Source: CAZMRW01 sp964568805 (GTDB lineage: Bacteria > Pseudomonadota > Gammaproteobacteria > Methylococcales > Methylomonadaceae). From it: a DNA stretch of 27,182 nt. Position 1 is the first letter of the stretch, and each line of letters opens with the position of its first letter. The notes below the pieces were generated by a model that was given only the letters and a program-made list of their open reading frames with translations, made no database searches and was not told the DNA's origin. This document shows positions 23,245-27,182 of the stretch, in pieces. A program made the translations under genes and the position numbers. The stretch is taken from contig CAZMRW010000064.1 in NCBI GenBank assembly GCA_964568805.1, positions 1-27,182 of the forward strand, read 5' to 3'.

Positions 23245-24131
23245 CACTAATGAAACGTAAAGGCATTATTCTGGCCGGCGGCTCGGGCACCCGCCTGCAT
23301 CCTGCCACGCTGGCCATCTCCAAGCAACTATTGCCGGTGTTCGATAAACCGATGATCTATTACCCCCTCGGCACCTTGATGCTGGCCGGTATACGCGACA
23401 TATTGATCATTTCCACGCCGCAAGATATACCGCGTTTCGAACAACTTCTGGGTAATGGCGATCAATGGGGATTAAATCTTCAATATGCCATACAACCCAG
23501 CCCCGACGGCCTTGCCCAAGCGTTTACTATTGGAGAATCCTTTATTGGTCATCATCCGTCAGCGTTGGTATTGGGCGACAACCTGTTTTATGGTCACGAT
23601 CTTCAAGAACTCCTTGGCAATGCAATGTCGCGTCAAAAGGGCGCCACCGTATTCGCTTACCATGTGCACGACCCGGAGCGCTATGGCGTGGTTGAATTCA
23701 ACCTTAAAGGTAAAGCCATTACCCTTGAAGAAAAACCGGCATCTCCCAAATCGAATTATGCGGTAACCGGCCTCTATTTTTATGATCGGCATGTCGTCGA
23801 GCATGCCAAGAATCTGAAACCTTCGGCGCGAGGCGAATTCGAAATCACCGACCTGAACCGAATTTATCTTGAACAAGGCAAGTTAGACGTCGAAATCATG
23901 GGCCGCGGTTATGCATGGCTCGATACCGGCACCCATGAATCGCTGCTCGATGCCAGCCAGTTTATCGCCACCATCGAACATCGTCAGGGACTTAAAGTGT
24001 CATGCCCGGAAGAGATTGCCTTTAGACAACACTGGATTGATGCCGAACAGCTTGAAAGACTCGCCGAACCCCTCGCCAAAAACGGGTATGGCCAATACCT
24101 TAAGCGAATACTCAAGGAAAACATATTCTGA
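23241..24131 (+). CDS. rfbA: Glucose-1-phosphate thymidylyltransferase
   Basis: 296 aa. The nucleotidyltransferase signature KGIILAGGSGTRLHPAT lies at residues 7-23, with LPVFDKPMIYYPLGTLMLAGI, the metal-binding LGDNLFYGHDL, VFAYHVHDPERYGVVEF, LEEKPASPKSNYAVTGLYFYD and the GYAWLDTGTHESLLDAS segment. It makes dTDP-glucose from glucose-1-phosphate and dTTP, the first step of the pathway. Its start overlaps rfbD (ATGA); its stop overlaps the rfbC start (TGATG). Met1 or Met4 could be the true start; the first is kept for the coupling overlap. Confidence 0.97.
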   Translation: MTLMKRKGIILAGGSGTRLHPATLAISKQLLPVFDKPMIYYPLGTLMLAGIRDILIISTPQDIPRFEQLLGNGDQWGLNLQYAIQPSPDGLAQAFTIGESFIGHHPSALVLGDNLFYGHDLQELLGNAMSRQKGATVFAYHVHDPERYGVVEFNLKGKAITLEEKPASPKSNYAVTGLYFYDRHVVEHAKNLKPSARGEFEITDLNRIYLEQGKLDVEIMGRGYAWLDTGTHESLLDASQFIATIEHRQGLKVSCPEEIAFRQHWIDAEQLERLAEPLAKNGYGQYLKRILKENIF

Positions 24132-24676
24132 TGAAAGCAACCCCCCTAGCCATACCCGATGTCATATTATTTGAGCCAACTGTATTCGGTGATGACCGCG
24201 GTTTTTTCTTTGAAAGCTTTAACCAGCGCCGGTTTGAAGAAATCGTTGGCAGGAAGGTAAATTTCGTACAGGACAACCATTCCCGATCCGCAAAAAACGT
24301 CTTGAGAGGCCTGCACTATCAGATCCAGCAACCACAAGGCAAGCTGGTGCGCGTGGCGCAGGGCGAAGTGTTTGATGTTGCCGTGGATATTCGTCGTTCT
24401 TCGCCAAGTTTTGGACAATGGATAGGCACCTGCCTTTCCGCAGAGAACAAGCATCAACTCTGGGTGCCAGAAGGCTTTGCCCATGGTTTTGTCGTGCTCA
24501 CCGACTACGCCGAGTTTCTTTATAAGACGACCGACTATTATGCACCGGCCTATGAACGGTGTATTGCCTGGAATGACGCCACGCTCACGATTGATTGGCG
24601 CATTCAGGAAAAACCCGTGCTTTCGGCTAAAGACTCCTGCGGCTCGACTTTGAATCTAGCCGAGTTATTTGCCTGA
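24131..24676 (+). CDS. rfbC: dTDP-4-dehydrorhamnose 3,5-epimerase
   Basis: 181 aa, the family length. Motifs: VILFEPTVFGDDRGFFFESFNQ, FVQDNHSRSAKNVLRGLHYQ with the catalytic His in LRGLHYQ, GKLVRVAQGEVFDVAVDIRRSSPSFG, and LWVPEGFAHGFVVLTDYAEFLYKTTDYY. It is a cupin-fold epimerase that supplies the L-rhamno precursor for RfbD. Start overlaps the rfbA stop by one base and its own stop overlaps the next start by one base (TGATG at both ends), which indicates one translationally coupled transcript with the ABC exporter genes. Confidence 0.97.
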   Translation: MKATPLAIPDVILFEPTVFGDDRGFFFESFNQRRFEEIVGRKVNFVQDNHSRSAKNVLRGLHYQIQQPQGKLVRVAQGEVFDVAVDIRRSSPSFGQWIGTCLSAENKHQLWVPEGFAHGFVVLTDYAEFLYKTTDYYAPAYERCIAWNDATLTIDWRIQEKPVLSAKDSCGSTLNLAELFA

Positions 24677-25497
24677 TGCAGCACTTCAGTATTTCACCGC
24701 GCGAGATGGTCGCCAGTTTTTGGCGAAACCGCAGCCTGATTTTTACGTTGACCAAACGCGAGGTGGTCGGGCGTTATCGCGGTTCCTTGATGGGAATGGC
24801 CTGGTCTTTTTTTAATCCAATTCTGATGTTGCTGATTTACACGTTTGTGTTTTCCGAGGTCTTCAAGGCACGATGGGGTGTCGGTGGCGAAGAAAGCAAA
24901 GCCGATTTCGCGATCATTCTTTTCGTGGGCATGATCGTCCACGGCTTGTTCGCCGAATGCCTGAACCGCGCGCCAGGATTGATACTTTCCAATGTCAATT
25001 ATGTTAAAAAGGTCATTTTCCCATTGGAAATATTGCCCTGGGTCGCTTTCAGTTCGGCTCTTTTTCATAGCTCGATAAACCTGTTCGTTTTGTTGGCTGC
25101 ACAATTGGTTCTTAGCCAGCAGATTGTATGGACTGTGCTGTTATTTCCACTTGTTTTGTTGCCGTTGGTATTGGCAACGATGGGCTTCGCCTGGTTTCTA
25201 GCTGGGCTCGGTGTTTATGTTCGCGACATTGGTCAAATCACCGGTATGTTAACGACGGTATTGATGTTCATTTCGCCAGTGTTTTATCCGATCAGCGCCC
25301 TACCTACCGAATACCAGGCTTTGATTCAAATCAATCCGCTCACTTTCATCATCGAAGAAGGGCGTAACACATTGATTTTTGGCAAAGTGCCGGATTTTTG
25401 GCATTGGGGATACATGTCTGCTTTGGGATTATTGATCGCCTGGGCTGGCTTTGTATGGTTCCAAAAGACTCGCAAAGGATTCGCCGATGTCCTCTGA
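24676..25497 (+). CDS. wzm: ABC-2 type polysaccharide export permease (Wzm-like)
   Basis: 273 aa with six predicted transmembrane helices. The N-terminal cytoplasmic part RSLIFTLTKREVVGRYRGS and the adjoining GMAWSFFNPILMLLIYTFVFSEVF match the polysaccharide/polyol phosphate exporter permease family. A conserved central segment is LNRAPGLILSNVNYVKKVIFPLEILPW. With the following ATPase it would carry a finished, undecaprenyl-linked O-antigen or similar glycan across the inner membrane. The gene starts within the rfbC stop and overlaps the wzt gene by 11 bases. Confidence 0.93.
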   Translation: MQHFSISPREMVASFWRNRSLIFTLTKREVVGRYRGSLMGMAWSFFNPILMLLIYTFVFSEVFKARWGVGGEESKADFAIILFVGMIVHGLFAECLNRAPGLILSNVNYVKKVIFPLEILPWVAFSSALFHSSINLFVLLAAQLVLSQQIVWTVLLFPLVLLPLVLATMGFAWFLAGLGVYVRDIGQITGMLTTVLMFISPVFYPISALPTEYQALIQINPLTFIIEEGRNTLIFGKVPDFWHWGYMSALGLLIAWAGFVWFQKTRKGFADVL

Positions 25498-26869
25498 AAT
25501 CGCCATTAAGGTCAGCAATCTTTCCAAGTGCTACCAGATATACGATAAGCCGCACGATCGACTCAAACAATCGCTCTATCCGCGTTTGCAACGCTTGATC
25601 AGACAGCAGCCCAAACAATATTTTCGCGAATTTTGGGCGCTAAAGGGTGTCTCCTTCGAGATCAAAAAAGGCGAAACGGTCGGCATCATCGGTCGCAACG
25701 GCAGCGGCAAATCGACGCTGTTACAACTCATCTGCGGAACCCTCAATCCGACCAGCGGCAGCATTCAGACCCATGGCCGTATCGCCGCTTTACTGGAACT
25801 GGGTTCCGGGTTTAATCCGGATTTCACTGGACGCGAAAATGTATACCTGAACGGCGCTGTGCTGGGGGTAAGCAAAGCAGAAATTGATGCCCGTTTTGAT
25901 GATATTGCCGCTTTTGCAGAAATTGGCGACTTCATCGAGCAGCCTGTTAAAACCTACTCGAGCGGCATGATGGTGCGGCTTGCTTTTGCAGTCGCTATCA
26001 ATGTCGACCCGGAAATTCTGATTATCGATGAAGCGTTGTCCGTCGGTGACGAATTATTTCAACGCAAGTGTTTCTCGCGAATTGAAGCGATACGCGCCAA
26101 GGGTGCCACCATTCTTTTCGTTTCTCACTCCGGAGGAACCATTGTAGAACTCTGTGACAGGGCTGTATTGCTAGATGGCGGCGAAAAACTGGCAGTTGGG
26201 GCGCCCAAACAAATTGTGGGTAGATACCAAAAACTGCTTTATGTGCCCACAGACAAGCGAAATGCGGTACGTGAACAGATACGCAATGAAAATGCTGAGT
26301 TAAATGTTGTCAAAGTTGAGATTGAACAGCCATTTCTAATAGCGCAAGAAAATGCAGAGGAAAGTTCTGTTGAGGAATTGCCTGAAAGTTTTGATCCTAA
26401 TCTAAAGCCAACCAGCACTATAGAATACGAATCATACGGCGCCTATATTGAATCACCGAAGATACTGACAATCGATGGTGAGCCTGTTAACAATCTGATC
26501 CGCGGGAAAACTTATCGATATACATATAATGTGCTTTTTACGCGCAGTGCGAGTAACGTGCGATTTGGGATGCTGATTAAAACTATGTCCGGCATCGAAT
26601 TAGGAGGATGTGTATCTGCATCATCGGCAAGAGCTAGCTTGGCATATATAGAGCCAAGAACTACATATCGTATTGAATATCGTTTCCGGTGTGGATTAAA
26701 TCCTGGAGTATATTTTCTTAATGCGGGAGTTGTTGGCGATATAAACGGTAGTGAAGTTTATCTGCATCGTTTGATAGATGTGGCTATGTTTAGAGTACTC
26801 ACTGAAGCCGATAGTTTGGCGACAGGAATTGTAGACTTTGGGTTCCAACCAAGCATTGTTATAACTTAG
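25487..26869 (+). CDS. wzt: ABC polysaccharide export ATPase with C-terminal glycan-recognition domain (Wzt-like)
   Basis: 460 aa from ATG 25487, which has AAAGGA about 7 bases upstream; the longer TTG frame at 25451 is inside wzm. The nucleotide-binding domain (~1-250) has Walker A GRNGSGKST (69-77), the Wzt-type signature KTYSSGMMVRLAFA, Walker B ILIIDEALSVGD (177-188) and the H-loop VSHSGG. A Glu-rich linker (~270-310) leads to a beta-sandwich domain (~315-460) typical of Wzt proteins that recognise the terminal sugar of the exported O-antigen. GC content falls sharply at about base 26270, at the domain boundary (58% in 25681-25740, 33% in 26281-26340 by hand count). Confidence 0.93.
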   Translation: MSSEIAIKVSNLSKCYQIYDKPHDRLKQSLYPRLQRLIRQQPKQYFREFWALKGVSFEIKKGETVGIIGRNGSGKSTLLQLICGTLNPTSGSIQTHGRIAALLELGSGFNPDFTGRENVYLNGAVLGVSKAEIDARFDDIAAFAEIGDFIEQPVKTYSSGMMVRLAFAVAINVDPEILIIDEALSVGDELFQRKCFSRIEAIRAKGATILFVSHSGGTIVELCDRAVLLDGGEKLAVGAPKQIVGRYQKLLYVPTDKRNAVREQIRNENAELNVVKVEIEQPFLIAQENAEESSVEELPESFDPNLKPTSTIEYESYGAYIESPKILTIDGEPVNNLIRGKTYRYTYNVLFTRSASNVRFGMLIKTMSGIELGGCVSASSARASLAYIEPRTTYRIEYRFRCGLNPGVYFLNAGVVGDINGSEVYLHRLIDVAMFRVLTEADSLATGIVDFGFQPSIVIT

Positions 26870-26888
26870 GTTTTAATCTGATCTGAAT

Positions 26889-27173
26889 ATGATGCAAAAA
26901 GTAGAAAATGATAGACAGTTATTCTTTGTCTTAGGTATGCACCGTAGTGGAACTAGTGCTGTAACTCGAGGGTTAAGTGCTTTGGGAATTAACTTAGGAA
27001 ATAACCTAATGCCACCAGTACCGGGGATTAACGACAAGGGATTTTATGAAGACCGCGATATTCATGCTTTAAATATTAAAATTTTTAAAACTCTGGGAGT
27101 TGACCCTTTAGGTATAAATTTTATTCCTCAGAGCCACTTGCAAAATTATCGACCGGCAAGCGGTGTAAGTTAA
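26889..27173 (+). CDS. Sulfotransferase-family-like protein, N-terminal part only; short or frameshifted
   Basis: 94 codons, then TAA at 27171. The N-terminus FVLGMHRSGTSAVTRGLSALGINLG is the PAPS 5'-phosphosulfate-binding loop of sulfotransferase-like proteins, followed by NLMPPVPGINDKGFYEDRDIHALN, a conserved block in proteins encoded in surface-polysaccharide clusters. Relatives are usually well over 200 aa, so the product is truncated. From about base 27134 one other frame stays open to the window end (reading PLAKLSTGKRCKLIKT), so a frameshift or sequence error is possible, as is a genuinely disrupted gene. The region is very AT-rich (25% GC in 27061-27120). It starts 19 bases after wzt and probably belongs to the same cluster. 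Confidence 0.6.
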   Translation: MMQKVENDRQLFFVLGMHRSGTSAVTRGLSALGINLGNNLMPPVPGINDKGFYEDRDIHALNIKIFKTLGVDPLGINFIPQSHLQNYRPASGVS

Positions 27174-27182
27174 TAAAGACTC

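Noticed and set aside
25451..25486. TTG start adding 12 residues to Wzt
   Set aside because: ATG 25487 has a good AAAGGA and gives the normal family N-terminus; the extension lies wholly inside wzm.
1..27182. CRISPR arrays, tRNA or rRNA genes, insertion sequences, prophage genes
   Set aside because: No regularly spaced repeats, no transposase or integrase frames and no recognisable tRNA or rRNA sequence were seen on reading the window.

Overview
The window looks like chromosomal DNA of a Gram-negative gammaproteobacterium. The evidence is the rhlB/trxA/rho arrangement, a yrfG-nudE pair, an OprO/OprP-type outer-membrane porin behind a Pho box, and O-antigen (rml, wzm, wzt) genes. Protein style and gene mix suggest a Methylococcales-type methanotroph, but no methane-oxidation gene is present, so this is only an inference.

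Layout: (1) 1-2543: the C-terminal end of a protein with an HPt phosphotransfer domain, then an overlapping glxR/garR-hyi pair (tartronate semialdehyde reductase, hydroxypyruvate isomerase) and a SemiSWEET-like protein. (2) 2544-5401: a 355-base leader with a long RNA hairpin, then two overlapping genes of unrecognised function, a four-helix membrane protein with a large extracytoplasmic coiled coil and a soluble protein with an SPFH-like head and a long coiled coil. (3) 5600-10321: a Wzx/MATE-like flippase, a phosphate-selective porin behind four tandem Pho half-sites, and a beta-propeller lipoprotein of the choice-of-anchor I type. (4) 10409-13069: the complete but uncharacterised AmmeMemoRadiSam set, with AMMECR1 and Memo proteins on the minus strand and the radical SAM enzyme divergent. 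(5) 13161-18619: housekeeping genes uppP, rho, trxA, rhlB, yrfG, nudE. (6) 18657-20402: a lone BatD-like protein. (7) 20403-21289: an 887-base AT-rich non-coding stretch with several palindromes and promoter-like sites. (8) 21290-27182: a tightly overlapping operon rmlB-rmlD-rmlA-rmlC-wzm-wzt (dTDP-L-rhamnose synthesis and ABC polysaccharide export), followed by a short or broken sulfotransferase-like ORF at the window edge.

How the genes work together: the last operon makes dTDP-rhamnose and exports an O-antigen-type glycan. Its GC content falls sharply inside wzt, at the ATPase/C-terminal-domain boundary, as expected at the edge of a variable surface-polysaccharide island. uppP recycles the undecaprenyl carrier such pathways need. 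The porin is probably part of a phosphate-starvation response. trxA, rho and rhlB form a conserved RNA-metabolism block.

The two parts most likely to hold undescribed biology are the membrane-protein/SPFH-like pair with its leader hairpin (2836-5401) and the AmmeMemoRadiSam locus (10409-13069). All calls come from reading the sequence; no database search was run.
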